Origin: Diplolepis rosae
Taxonomy: Eukaryota; Arthropoda; Insecta; Hymenoptera; Diplolepididae
Assembly: GCA_030998225.1 (NCBI GenBank)
Contig: JAPYXD010000308.1
Location: 5,094,001-5,158,000, forward strand
Reading direction: 5' to 3'
DNA: 64,000 nt
In this document: one piece after another, positions 36,171 to 49,159 of the stretch
Position numbering within the stretch: position 1 is the stretch's first letter
How the letters are laid out: each line of letters starts with the position of its first letter
Position numbers and translations under genes: made by a program
The notes under the pieces: generated by a model
What the model saw: the letters and a program-made list of their open reading frames with translations, nothing else
Databases searched by the model: none
Told to the model about the DNA's origin: nothing

Positions 36171-37289
36171 ATACCAGGTACGAACCGGGTTGAGCTGGGA
36201 GCAGATGTACTTCCACCTTTACGATTTGCAAGTCGACAACTGCCCTTTAAAAACGGACTAGATCTGGGGAGTAACTTGTTTCCGTATTTTAATTTCTGGA
36301 TCCATATACCAGGTGGAAACTGGGTAGGGACGAGTAGCAAATGTAATTTCACCTTAACAATGTGCAAGCCGACGGCTGACTTTTAAAAAAGAAACAAGAT
36401 CCGGATAGAAACATATTTTCGTTTTTTAATTTTTTGGTCCATATGTCAGGTAGGACGCAGATGGGCCGAGTTGTAGATGTACTTTCACCTTAACAATTTA
36501 CAAGATAACTGCCTTTTAGAAAGTAGAAATGATCCTTGAAGATACATATATTCGGATTTCAATTTCTACGTCCATATGTCAGGTAGGAACTTGGATGGGC
36601 TGGGAGCAGATGTACTTCCACCTTAACGATATGCAAGTCGACAACTGCCCTTTAAAAAAGGACTATATCTGGGGAGTAACTTATTTCCGTATTTTAATTT
36701 CTGGATCCATATGTCAGGTAGGAACTGGGTAGCGACGAGTAGCAGATGTACTTTCACGTTAAAAATTTGCAAGTCGAAAACTGCCTTTTAGAAAACGTAC
36801 AGGATCCGGGAAGATACATATATTCGCATTTTAATTTCTGGATCCATATGTCAGGTAGGAACTTGGATGGGCTGGGAGCAGATGTGCTTCCACCTAAACG
36901 ATTTGCAAGTCGACAACTGCCCTTTAAAAACGGACTAGATCTGGGGAGTAACTTATTTCCGTATTTTAATTTCTGGATCCATATGTCAGGTAGGAACTGG
37001 GTAGCGACGAGTAGCAGATGTACTTTCACGTTAAAAATTTGCAAGTCGAAAACTGCCTTTTAGAAAACGGACAGGAGCCGGTACTATACATATATTCGCA
37101 TTTTAATTTTTGGATCCATATGTCAGGTAGAAACTTGGATGGTCTGGGAGCAGATGTACTTCCACCTTAACGATTTACAAGTCGACAACTGCCTATTAAA
37201 AAGCGGACTAGATCTCGGGGGTAACTTATTTCCGTATTTTAATTTCTGGATCCATATGTCAGGTAGGAACTGGGAAGGGACGAGTAGCA

Positions 37290-38030
37290 GATGTACTTTC
37301 ACGTTAAAAATTTGCAAGTCGACAACTGCATTTTAAAAAACGGACTAGATCTGGGGAGTAACTTGTTTCCGTATTTTAACTTCTGGATCCATATACCAGG
37401 TAGGAACCGGGTTCGCCTGGGTAGCAGATGTACTTTCACCTTAACAATGGCAAAGCCGATAGCTGACTTTCAAAAAGAAACAAGATCCGGGTAGAAACAT
37501 ATTTTAGTATTTTAATGTATTGGACCATATTTCAGGTAGTACGCGGATGGGACGAGTTGCAGATGTACTTTCACCTTCATAATGTGAAAGCCGACAACTG
37601 CCTTTTAGAAAACGGACAGGCTCCGGGAAGATACATATATTCACATTTTAATTTCTGGGTCCATATGTCATGTAGGAACTTGGATGGGCTGGGAGCAGAT
37701 GTACTTCCACCTTTACGATTTGCAAGTCGACAACTGCCCTTTAAAAACGGACTAGATCTGGGGAGTAACTTGTTTCCGTATTTCAATTTCTGGGTCCATA
37801 TTTCAGGTGGGAACTTAGATGGGCTGGGTAGCAGATGTACTTTCACCTTAATAATGTGCAAGACGACAACTGCCTTTTAGAAAACGGACAGGCTCCGGGA
37901 AGATACATATATTCACATTTTAATTTCTGTGTCCATATGTCAGGTAGGAACTTGGATGGGCTGGGAGCAGATGTACTTCCACCTTTACGATTTGCAAGTC
38001 GAAAAATGCCTTTTAAAAAACGGAATAGAT
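37290..38030 (+). repeat. ~0.75-kb block, copy of 7,040-7,780; partly repeated at 39,197-39,780
   Basis: Constant offset from domain I of 30,253 bp (222 units): 7,038 to 37,291, 7,262 to 37,515 and 7,582 to 37,835. The local repeat 1,906 bp downstream (14 units) matches at 39,197 and 39,421. Confidence 0.77.
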
Positions 38031-41000
38031 CCGGGGAGTAACTTATTTCCATATTTTAATTTCTGGATCCATATGTCAGCTAGGAACCGGGTTGGGCTGG
38101 CTGGCAGATGTACTTTCACCTTAACAATATACAAGATAACTGCCTTTCAGAAAGTAGAAAGGATCCTTGCAGACACATATATTCGCATTTCAATTTCTGG
38201 GTCCATATGTCAGGTAGGAACTTGGATGGGCTGGGAGCAGATGTGCTTCCACCTTAACGATTTGCAAGTCGTCAACTGCCCTTTAAAAACGGACTAGATC
38301 TGGGGAGTAACTTATTTCCGTATTTTAATATCTGGATCCATATGTCAGGTAGGAACTGGGTAGCGACGAGTAGCAGATGTACTTTCACGTAAAAAATTTG
38401 CAAGTCGAAAAATGCCTTTTAAAAAACGGACTAGATCTGGGGAGTAACTTGTTTCCGTATTTTAATTTCTGGATCCATATACCAGGTACGAACCGGGTTG
38501 AGCTGGGTAGCAGATGTACTTTCACGTTAAAAATTTGCAAGTCGACAACTGCCCTTTTAAAACGGACTAGATCTGGGGAGTAACTTATTTCCGTATTTTA
38601 ATTTCTGGATCCATATGCCAGGTAGGAACCGGGTTGGGCTTGGGAGCAGATGTACATTTACCTTAACAATGTGCAAGTCGTCAACTGCCTTTTAAAAAAA
38701 AAGAATAGATCCTGGTAGAAACCTATTTCCGTATTTTAATTTCTGGATCCACATGCCAGGTAGGAACCGGGTTGGGCTGAGTAGCAGATGTACTTTCACC
38801 TTAACAATGTGCAAGACGACAGCTGACTTATAAAAAAGAAACAAGATCCGGGTAGAAACATATTTTCGAATTTTAATTTTTTGGTCCATATGTCAGGTAG
38901 GACGCGGATGGGCTGGGTAGTAGATGACCTTTCACCTTAACGATTTGCGAGTCGAAAACTGCCTCTTAAAATACGAACAGGAGCCGGTATGTTACATATA
39001 TTCGCATTTTAATTTTTGGATCCATATGTCAAGCAGAAACTTGGATGGGCTGGGAGCAGATGTACTTCCACCTTAACGATTTGCAAGTCGACAACTGCCT
39101 GTTAAAAAGCGGACTAGATCTCGGGGGTAACTTATTTCCGTATTTTAATTTCTGGATCCATATGTCAGGTAGGAACTGGGTAGGGACGAGTAGCAGATGT
39201 ACTTTCAAGATAAAAATTTGCAAGTCGACAACTGCATTTTAAAAAACGGACTAGATCTGGGGAGTAACTTGTTTCCGTATTTTAACTTCTGGATCCATAT
39301 ACCAGGTAGGAACCGGGTTCGCCTGGGTAGCAGATGTACTTTCACCTTAACAATGTCAAAGCCGATAGCTGACTTTCAAAAAGAAACAAGATCCGGGTAG
39401 AAACATATTTTCGTATTTTAATGTTTTGGTCCATATGTCAGGTAGTACGCGGATGGGCCGAGTTGCAGATGTACTTTCACCTTCATAATGTGAAAGCCGA
39501 CAACTGCCTTTTAGAAAACGGACAGGCTCCGGGAAGATACATATATTCACATTTTAATTTCTGGGTCCATATGTCATGTAGGAACTTGGATGGGCTGGGA
39601 GCAGATGTACTTCCACCTTTACGATTTGCAAGTCGACAACTGCCCTTTAAAAACGGACTAGATCTGGGGAGTAACTTGTTTCCGTATTTCAATTTCTGGG
39701 TCCATATGTCAGGTAGGAACTTGGATGGGCTGGGTAGCAGATGTACTTTCACCTTAATAATGTGCAAGCCGCCAACTGCCTTTTAGAAAACGGACAGGCT
39801 CCGGTAAGATACATATATTCGCATTTCAATTTCTGGGTCCATATGTCAGGTAGGAACTTGGATGGGCTGGGAGAAGATGTACTTTCACCTTAACGAGTTG
39901 CGTGACGACAACTGCCTTTTAAAGAACGGACTAGATCTGGGGAGTAACGAATTTCCGTATTTTAATTTTTGGGTCCATATGTCAGGTAGGGACTGGGTAG
40001 CGAAGAGTAGCAGATGTACTTTCACGTTAAAAATTTGCAAATCGACAACTGCCCTTTAAAAACGGACTAGATCTGGGGAGTAACTTGTTTCCGTATTTTA
40101 ATTTCTGGATCCATATACCAGGTGGAAACTGGGTAGGGACGAGTAGCAAATGTAATTTCACCTTAACAATGTGCAAGCCGACAGCTGACTTTTAAAAAAG
40201 AAACAAGATCCGGGTAGAAACATATTTTCGTTTTTTAATTTTTTGGTCCATATGTCAGGTAGGACGGAGATGGGCCGAGTTATAGATGTACTTTCACCTT
40301 AACAATTTACAAGATAACTGCCTTTTTAGAAAGTAGAAATGATCCTTGAAGATACATATATGCGGATTTCAATTTCTACGTCCATATGTCAGGTAGGAAC
40401 TTGGATGGGCTGGGAGCAGATGTACTTCCACCTTAACGATATGCAAGTCGACAACTGCCCTTTAAAAAAGGACTATATCTGGGGAGTAACTTATTTCCGT
40501 ATTTTAATTTCTGGATCCATATGTCAGGTAGGAACTGGGTAGCGACGAGTAGCAGATGTACTTTCACGTAAAAAATTTGCAAGTCGAAAACTGCCTTTCA
40601 GAAAACGTACAGGCTCCGGGAAGATACATATATTCCCATTTTAAATTTTGGATCCATATGTCAGGTAGAAACTTGGATGGGCTGGGAGCAGATGTACTTC
40701 CACCTTTACGATTTGCAAGTCGACAACTCCCTTTTAAAAAACGGACTAGATCTGGGGAGTAACTTGTTTCCGTATTTTAATTTCTGGATCCATATACCAG
40801 GTAGGAACCGGGTTGGGCTGGGTAGCATATGTACTTCCACCTTAACAATGTCAAAGCCGACAGCTGACTTTCAAAAAGAAACAAGATCCGGGTAGAAACA
40901 TATTTTCGTATTTTAATGTTTTGGTCCATATGTCAGGTAGTACGCGGATGGGCCGAGTTGCAGATGTACTTTCACCTTCGTAATGTGAAAGCCGACAACT

Positions 41001-42837
41001 GCCTTTTAGAAAACGTACAGGCTCCGGGAAGATACATATATTCACATTTTAATTTATGGGTCCATATGTCAGGTAGGAACTTGAATGGGCTGGGAGCAGA
41101 TATACTTCCACCTTTACGATTTGCAAGTCGACAACTCCCTTTTAAAAAACGGACTAGATCTGGGAAGTAACTTATTTCCGTATTTTAATTTCTGGATCCA
41201 TATGGCAGGTAGGAACCGGGTTGGGCTGGGTAGCAGATGTATTTTCACCTTAACAATTTACAAGTTAAATGCCTTTCAGAAAGTAGAAAGGATCCGGGAA
41301 GATACATATATTCGCATTTCAATTTCTGTGTCCATATGTCAGGTAGGAACATGGATGGGATGGGAGCAGATGTGCTTCCACCTTAACGATTTGCAAGTCG
41401 TCAACTGCCCTTTAAAAACGGACTAGATCTGGGGAGTAACTTATTTCCGTATTTTAATATTTGGATCCATATGTCAGGTAGGAACTGGGTAGCGACGAGT
41501 AACAGATGTACTTTCACGTAAAAAATTTGCAAGTCGAAAAATGCCTTTTAAAAAACGGACTAGATCTGGGGAGTAACTTGTTTCCGTATTTTAATTTCTG
41601 GATCCATATACCAGGTACGAACCGGGTTGGGCTGAGTAGCAGATGTGATTCCACCTTTTACGATTTGCAAGTCGACAACTCCCTTTTAAAAAACGGACTA
41701 GATCTGGGAAGTAACCTATTTCCGTATATTAATATCTGGATCCATATGGCAGGTAGGAACCGGGTTGGGCTGGGTAGCAGATGTATTTTAACCTTAAAAA
41801 TTTACAAGATAAATGCCTTTAAGAAAGAATAAAGGATCCGGGAAGAAACATATATTCGTTTTTAAATTTCTGGATCCATATACCAGGTAGGAACCGGGTT
41901 GGGCTGGGTATTAGATGTACTTTTACCTTAACAATGTGCAAGTCGTCAACTGCCTTTTAAAAAAAAGAATAGATCCTGGTAGAAACCTATTTCCGTATTT
42001 TAATTTCTGGATCCACATGCCAGGTAGGAACTGGGTAGGGACGAGTAGCAGATGTACTTTCAGGTTAAAAATTTGCAAGTCGACAACTGCATTTTAAAAA
42101 ACGGACTAGATCTGGGGAGTAACTTGTTTCCGTATTTTAACTTCTGGATCCATATACCAGGTAGGAACCGGGTTCGCCTGGGTAGCAGATGTACTTTTAC
42201 CTTAACAATGTGCAAGTCGTCAACTGCCTTTTAAAAAAAAGAATAGATCCTGGTAGAAAACTATTTCCGTATTTTAATTTCTGGATCCACATGCCAGGTA
42301 GGAACCGGGTTGGGCTGAGTAGCAGATGTACTTTCACCTTAACAATGTGCAAACCGACAGCTGACTTATGAAAAAGAAACAAGATCCGGGTAGAAACATA
42401 TTTTCGTATTTTAATGTTTTGGTCCATATGTCAGGTAGTACGCGGATGGGCCGAGTTGCCAATGTACTTTCACCTTCATAATGTGAAAGCCGACAACTGC
42501 CTTTTAGAAAACGGACAGGCTCCGGGAAGATACATATATTCACATTTTAATTTCTGGGTCCATATGTCATGTAGGAACTTGGATGGGCTGGGAGCACATG
42601 TACTTCCACCTTTACGATTTGCAAGTCGACAACTGCCTGTTAAAAAGCGGACTAGATCTGGGGAGTAACTTATTTCCGTATTTTAATTTCTGGATCCATA
42701 TGCCACGTAGGAACCGGGTTGGGCTGGGTAGCAGATGGACTTTCACCTTAACAATGTGCAAGCCGACAACTGCCTTTTAGAACACGGACAGGCTCCGGTA
42801 AGATACATATATTCGCATTTTTATTTCTGGGTCCATA

Positions 42838-44128
42838 TGTCAGGTAGGAACTTGGATTGGCTGGGAGCAGATGTACTGCCACCTTAACGATTTGCATGAC
42901 GACAACTACCTTTTAAAGAACGGACTAGACCTGGGGAGTAACTTATTTCCGTTTTTTAATTTTTGGGTGCATATGTCAGGTAGGAACCGGATGGTCTGCG
43001 TATTACATGTAATTTCACCTTAAAAATGTGCAAGCCGACAACTGCCTTTTAGAAAAAGGACTGGATCCGGGACGATACTTATTTTCATATTTCAATTTCT
43101 GGACCCATATGTCAGGTAGGAACCGGGTTGGGCTTGGTAGCAGATGTACTTTTACCTTAACAATGTGCAAGTCGTCAACTGCCTTTTAAAAAAAAGAATA
43201 GATCCTGGTAGAAACCTATTTCCGTATTTTAATTTCTGGATCCTAATGCCAGGTAGGAACCGGGTTGGGCTGGGTAGCAGATGTACTTTCACCTAAACGA
43301 TTTGCAAGTCGACAACTGCCTTTTAAAAAACGGACTAGACCTGGGGAGTAACTTATTTCCGTTTTTTAATTTTTGGGTCCATATGTCAGGTAGGAACCGG
43401 ATGGGCTGCGTATTAGATGTAATTTCACCTTTAAAATGTGCAAGCCGACAACTGCCTTTTAGAAAAAGGACTGGATCCGGGACGATACTTATTTTCGTAT
43501 TTCAATTTCTGGATCCATATGTCAGGTAGGAACCGTGTTGGGCTGGGTAGCAGATGTACTTTCATCTTAACAATGTGCATGCCGACAGCTGACTTTTAAA
43601 AAAGAAACAAGATCCGGGTAGAAACATATTTCCGTATTTTAATTTCTGGATCCATATGTCAGGTAGGAACCGGGTTGGGCTGGGTAGCAGATGTACTTTC
43701 ACCTAAACGATTTGCAAGTCGACAACTGCCTTTTAAAAAGCGGAGTAGCTACGGGTAGAAACTTATTCCCGTATTTCGATTTCTGGATCCAAATGTCAGG
43801 TAGGAACTTGGATGGGCTGGGAGCAGATGTACTTCCACCTTAACGATTTGCAAGTCGACAACTGCCTTTTAAAAAACGGACTAGATCTGGGGAGTAACTT
43901 CTTTCCGTATTTTAATTTCTGGATCCATATACCAGGTACGAACCGGTTTGGGCTGGGTAGCTGATGTACTTTCACCTTAACAATTTACAAGATAACTGCC
44001 TTCTAGAAAGTAGAAAGGATCCTTGAAGATACATATATTCGCATTTCAATTTCTGGGTCCATATGTCAGGTAGGAACTTGGATGGGCTGGGAGCAGATGT
44101 GCTTCAACCTTAACGATTTGCAAGTCGA
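42838..44128 (+). repeat. ~1.29-kb block copied from or to 22,960-24,250
   Basis: The offset is constant at 19,878 bp across several markers (42,851/22,973; 43,281/23,403; 43,554/23,676). Shared rare features include GGAACTTGGATTGGCTGGGA, GATGTACTGCCACCTTAACG, GCATGACGACAACTACC and GGATCCTAATGCCAGG. This block sits exactly at the start of domain IV and links it to the end of domain II. Confidence 0.8.
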
Positions 44129-45300
44129 CAACTGCCCTTTAAATACGGACTAGATCTGGGGAGTAACTTATTTCCGTATTTTAATTTCTGGATCCATATG
44201 TCAGGTAGGAACTGGGTAGGGACGAGTAGCAGATGTTCTTTCACGTTAAATATTTGCAAGTCGACAACTGCATTTTAAAAAACGGACTAGATCTGGGGTG
44301 TATCTTATTTCCGTATTTTAATTTCTGGATCCATATGTCAGGTAGGAACCGTGTTGGGCTGGGTAGCAGATGTTCTTTCATCTTAACAATGTGCATGCCG
44401 ACAGCTGACTTTTAAAAAAGAAACAAGATCCGGGTAGAAACATATTTCCGTATTTTGATTTCTGGATCCATATGTCAGGTAGGAACCGGGTTGGGCTGGG
44501 TAGCAGATGTACTTTCACCTAAACGATTTGCAAGTCGACAACTGCCTTTTAAAAAGCGGAGTAGCTACGTGTAGAAACTTATTCCCGTATTTCGATTTCT
44601 GGATCCATATGTCAGGTAGGAACTTGGATGGGCTGGAAGCAGATGTGCTTCCATCTTAACGATTTTCAAGTCGACAACTGCCTTTTAAAGAACGGACTAG
44701 ATCTGGGGAGTAACTTATTTTCCTATTTTAATTTCTGGATCCATATGTCAGGTAGGAACCGGGTTGGGCTTGGTAGCAGATCTACTTTTACCTGAACAAT
44801 GTGCAAGTCGTCAACTGCCTTTTAAAAAAAAGAATAGAAACTGGTAGAAACGTATTTCCGTATTTTAATTTAATGATCCATATGGCAGGTAGGAACCGTG
44901 TTGGGCTGGGTAGCAGATGGACTTTCACCATAACAATGTGCAAGCCGACAGCTGACTTTTAAAAAACGGACTAGATATGGGGAGTAACTTATTTCCGTAT
45001 TTTAATTTCTGGATCCATATGTCAGGTAGAAACTGGGTAGGGACGAGTAGCAGATGTACTTTCACATTAACAATTTACAAGATAACTTCCTTTTAGAAAG
45101 TAGAAAGTATCCTTGAAGATATATATATTCGAATTTAAATTTTGGATCCATATGTCAGGTAGGAACTTGGATGGGCTGGGAGCAGATGTACTTCCACCTT
45201 AACGATATGCAAGTCGACAACTGCCCTTTAAAAAAGGACTATATCTGGGGAGTAACTTATTTCCGTATTTTAATTTCTGGATCCATATGTCAGGTAGGAA

Positions 45301-45320
45301 CCGGGTTGGGGGGGGTAGCA
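45301..45320 (+). repeat. G8 homopolymer within the G-rich block
   Basis: The usual GGGTTGGGCTGGGTAGCAG reads GGGTTGGGGGGGGTAGCAG here, with eight consecutive G at 45,308-45,315. The CT of TTGGGCTGGG has been replaced by G. This could be real or a consensus error in a long-read assembly. Confidence 0.6.
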
Positions 45321-46719
45321 GTTGTACTTAAACCTTTACAATTTACAGGATAACTGCCTTTTAGAAAGTAGAAAGGATCCTTGAAGATACATATATTCTC
45401 ATTTTAATTTTTGGATCCATATGTCAGGTAGGAACGTGGATGGGCTGGGAACAAATGTACTTTCACCTTAACAATTTACAAGATAACTGCCTTTTAGAAA
45501 GTAGAAAGGATCCTTGAAGATACATATATTCGTATTTCAATTTCTGCGTCCATATGTCAGGTAGGAACTTGGATGGGCTGGGAGCAGATGTGCTTCCACC
45601 TTAACGATTTGCAAGTCGACAACTGCCTTTCAAATAACGGACTAGATCTGGGGAGTAACTTGTTTCCGTATTTTAATTTCTGGATCCATATACCAGGTAC
45701 GAACCGGGTTGAGCTGGGTAGCAGATGTACTTTCACCTTAAGAATTTACAAGATAACTGCCTTTTAGAAAGTAGAAAGGATCCTTGAAGATACATATATT
45801 CGCATTTCAATTTCTGGGTCCATATGTCAGGTAGGAACTTGGATGGGCTGGGAGCAGATGTACTTTCACCTTAACAATTTACAAGATAACTGCCTTTTAG
45901 AAAGTAGAAAGGATCCTTGAAGATACATATATTTGCATTTCAATTTCTGCGTCCATATGTCAGGTAGGAACTTGGATGGGCTGGGAGCAGATGTACTTCC
46001 ACCTTAACGATTTGCAAGTCGACAACTGCATTTTAAAAAACGAACTAGATTTGGGGAGTAACTTATTTCCGTATTTTAATTTCTGGATCTATATGTCAGG
46101 TCGGAACCGGGTTGGGCTTCGTAGCAGATGTACTTTTACCTTAACAATGTGCAAGTCGTCAACTGCCTTTTAAAAAAAAGAAAAGATCCTGGTAGAAACC
46201 TATTTCCGTATTTTAATTTCTGGATCCATATGCCACGTAGGAACCGGGTTGGGCTGAGTAGCAGATGTACTTTCACCTTAACAATGTGCAAGCCGACAGC
46301 TGACTTATAAAAAAGAAACAAGATCCGGGTAGAAACATATTTTCGAATTTGAATTTTTTGGTCCATATGTCAGGTAGGACGCGGATGGGCTGGGTAGTAG
46401 ATGAACTTTCACCTTAACGCTTTGCGAAAGTCGACAACTGCCCTTTAAATACGGACTAGATCTGGGCAGTAACTTATTTTCCTATTTTAATTTCTGGATC
46501 CATATGTCAGGTAGGAACCGGGTTGGGCTGGGTAGCAGATGTACTTTCACCTTAACAATTTACAAGATAACTGCCTTTTAGAATGTAGAAAGGATCCTTG
46601 AAGATAAATATATTCGCATTTCAATTTCTGGGTCCATATGTCAGGTAGGAACCGGGTTGGGCTGGGTAGCAGATGTACTTTCACCTAAACGATTTGCAAG
46701 TCGACAACTGCCTTTTAAA

Positions 46720-49020
46720 AAACGGAGTAGCTACGGGTAGAAACTTATTCCCGTATTTCGATTTCTGGATCCATATGTCAGGTAGGACGCGGATGGGCTG
46801 GGAGCAGATGTACTTCCACCTTAACGATTTGCAAGTCGTGCAACTGCCTTTTAAAAAACGGACTAGATCTGGGGAGTAACTTCTTTCCGTATTTTAATTT
46901 CTGGATCCATATGTCAGGTAGGAACTTGCATGGGCTGGGAGCAGATGTGCTTCCACCTTAACGATTTGCAAGTCGAAAACTGCCTTTTAAAAAACGGAGT
47001 AGCTACGGGTAGAAACTTATTCCCGTATTTCGATTTCTGGGTCCATATGTCAGGTAGGAACTTGGATGGGCTGGGAGCAGATGTGCTTCCACCTTAACGA
47101 TTTGCAAGTCTACAACTGCCCTTTAAAAACGGAATAGATCCGGGGAGTAACTTATTTCCGTATTTTAATTTCTGGATCCATATGTCAGCTAGGAACCGGG
47201 TTGGGCTGGGTAGCAGATGTACTTTCACCTAAACGATTTGCAAGTCGATAACTGCCTTTTAAAAAACGGAGTAACTACGGGTAGAAACTTATTCCCGTAT
47301 TTCGATTTCTGGGTCCATATGTCAGGTAGGAACTTGGATGGGCTGGGAGCAGATGTGCTTCCACCTTAACGATTTGCAAGTCGACAACTGCCCTTTAAAT
47401 ACGGACTAGATCTGGGGAGTAACTTATTTTCCTATTTTAATTTCTGGATCCATATGTCAGGTAGGAACCGGGTTGGGCTTGGCAGCAGATGTTGTTTTAC
47501 CTGAACAATGTGCAAGTCGTCAACTGCCTTTTAAAAAAAAGAATAGAAACTGGTAGAAACGTATTTCCGTATTTTAATTTCTGGATCCATATGTCAGGTA
47601 GAAACTTGGATGGGCTGGGAGCAGATGTGCTTCAACCTTAACGATTAGCAAGTCGACAACTGCCCTTTAAATACGGATTAGATCTGGGGAGTAACTTATT
47701 TCCGTATTATAATTTCTGGGTCCATATGTCAGGTAGGAACTGGATAGCGACGAGTAGCAGATATACTTTCACGATAAAAATTTGCAAGTCGGAAACTGCC
47801 TTTTAGAAAAAGGACAGGAGCCGGTAAGATACATGTATTCGCATTTTAATTTTTGGATCCATATGTCAGGTAGAAACTTGGATGGGCTGGGAGCGGATGT
47901 ACTTCCACCTTAACGATTTGCAAGTCGACAACTGCCTGTTAAAAAACGGACTAGATATGGGGAGTAACTTATTTCCGTATTTTAATTTCTGGATCCATAT
48001 GTCTGGTAGAAACTGGGTAGGGACGAGTAGCAGATGTACTTTCACATTAACAATTTACAAGATAACTTCCTTTTAGAAAGTAGAAAGTATCCTTGAAGAT
48101 ATATATATTCGAATTTCAATTTCTGGATCCATATGTCATGTAGGAACTTGGATGGGCTGGGAGCAGATGTACTTCCACCTTTACGATTTGCAAGTCGACA
48201 ACTGCCCTTTAAAAACGGACTAGATCTGGGGAGTAACTTATTTCCGTATTTTAATATCTGGATCCATATGTCAGGTAGAAACTGGGTAGGGACGAGTAGC
48301 AGATGTACTTTCACATTAACAATTTACAAGATAACTTCCTTTTAGAAAGTAGAAAGTATCCTTGAAGATATATATATTCGAATTTCAATTTCTGGATCCA
48401 TATGTCAGGTAGGAACTTGGATGGGCTGGGAGCAGATGTGCTTCCACCTTAACGATTTGCAAGTCGTCAACTGCCCTTTAAAAACGGACTAGATCTGGGG
48501 AGTAACTTATTTCCGTATTTTAATATCTGGATCCATATGTCAGGTAGGAACCGGGTTGGGCTGAGTAGCAGATGTAATTCCACCTTAACAATGTGCAAGC
48601 CGACAGCTGACTTATAAAAAAGAAACAAGATCCGGGTAGAAACATATATTCGTATTTCAATTTCTGCGTCCATATGTCAGGTAGGAACTTGGATGGGCTG
48701 GGAGCAGATGTGCTTCCACCTTAACGATTTGCAAGTCGACAACTGCCTTTCAAATAACGGACTAGATCTGGGGAGTAACTTTTTTCCGCATTTTAATTTC
48801 TGGATCCATATACCAGGTACGAACCGGGTTGGGCTGGGTAGCAGATGTACTTTCACCTTAAGTATTTACAGGATAACTGCCTTTTAGAAAGTAGAAAGGA
48901 TCCTTGAAGATACATATATTCGCATTTTAATTTTTGGATCCATATGTGAGGCAGAAACTTGGATGGGCTGGGAGCAGATGTACTTCCACCTTAACGATTT
49001 GCAAGTCGACAATTGCATTT
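46720..49020 (+). repeat. ~2.3-kb block, older copy of 53.8-56.1 kb and 58.3-60.6 kb
   Basis: Markers such as GGAACTTGCATGGGCTGGGA occur at about 46,923, 53,995 and 58,482, and GGCTTGGCAGCAGATGTTGT near 47,480, 54,550 and 59,035. The offset from this copy to the next is 7,071-7,072 bp (52 units). One internal monomer differs: 48,133 has CATGTAGGAACTTGG with CTTCCACCTTTACG, where the later copies have CAGGTAGGAACTTGG with CTTCCACCTTAACG. That suggests local gene conversion. Confidence 0.8.
47980..48540 (+). repeat. ~270-bp dimer repeated in tandem
   Basis: A two-monomer unit (AGAAACTGGGTAGGGACGAG monomer plus the TATCCTTGAAGATATATATA monomer) is present twice, with GGACGAGTAGCAG at 48,021 and 48,290. 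The same doubled dimer is found in the two later copies of the larger block, near 55,070-55,500 and 59,570-60,000, so it arose before those duplications. Confidence 0.75.
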
Positions 49021-49159
49021 TAAAAAACGGACTAGATCTGGGGAGTAACTTATTTCCGTATTTTAATATCTGGATCCATCTGTCAGGTAGGTACTGGGTA
49101 GGGAGTAGTAGCTGTTGTTCTTTCACGTTAAATATTTGCAAGTCGACAACTGCATTTTA

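Larger units (their letters stand above)
24200..42830 (+). repeat. Array domain III, related to domain I
   Basis: It uses the same module set as domain I and shares long collinear blocks with it at fixed offsets (16,771; about 22,080; 23,716; 25,894; 30,253 bp). The GGCCGAGTTGC plus CTTCATAATGTGAAAGCCG variant reappears at about 31,270, 33,740, 37,550, 39,460, 40,950 and 42,440 and then stops. This domain contains most of the 272-bp dimer repeats. Confidence 0.7.
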
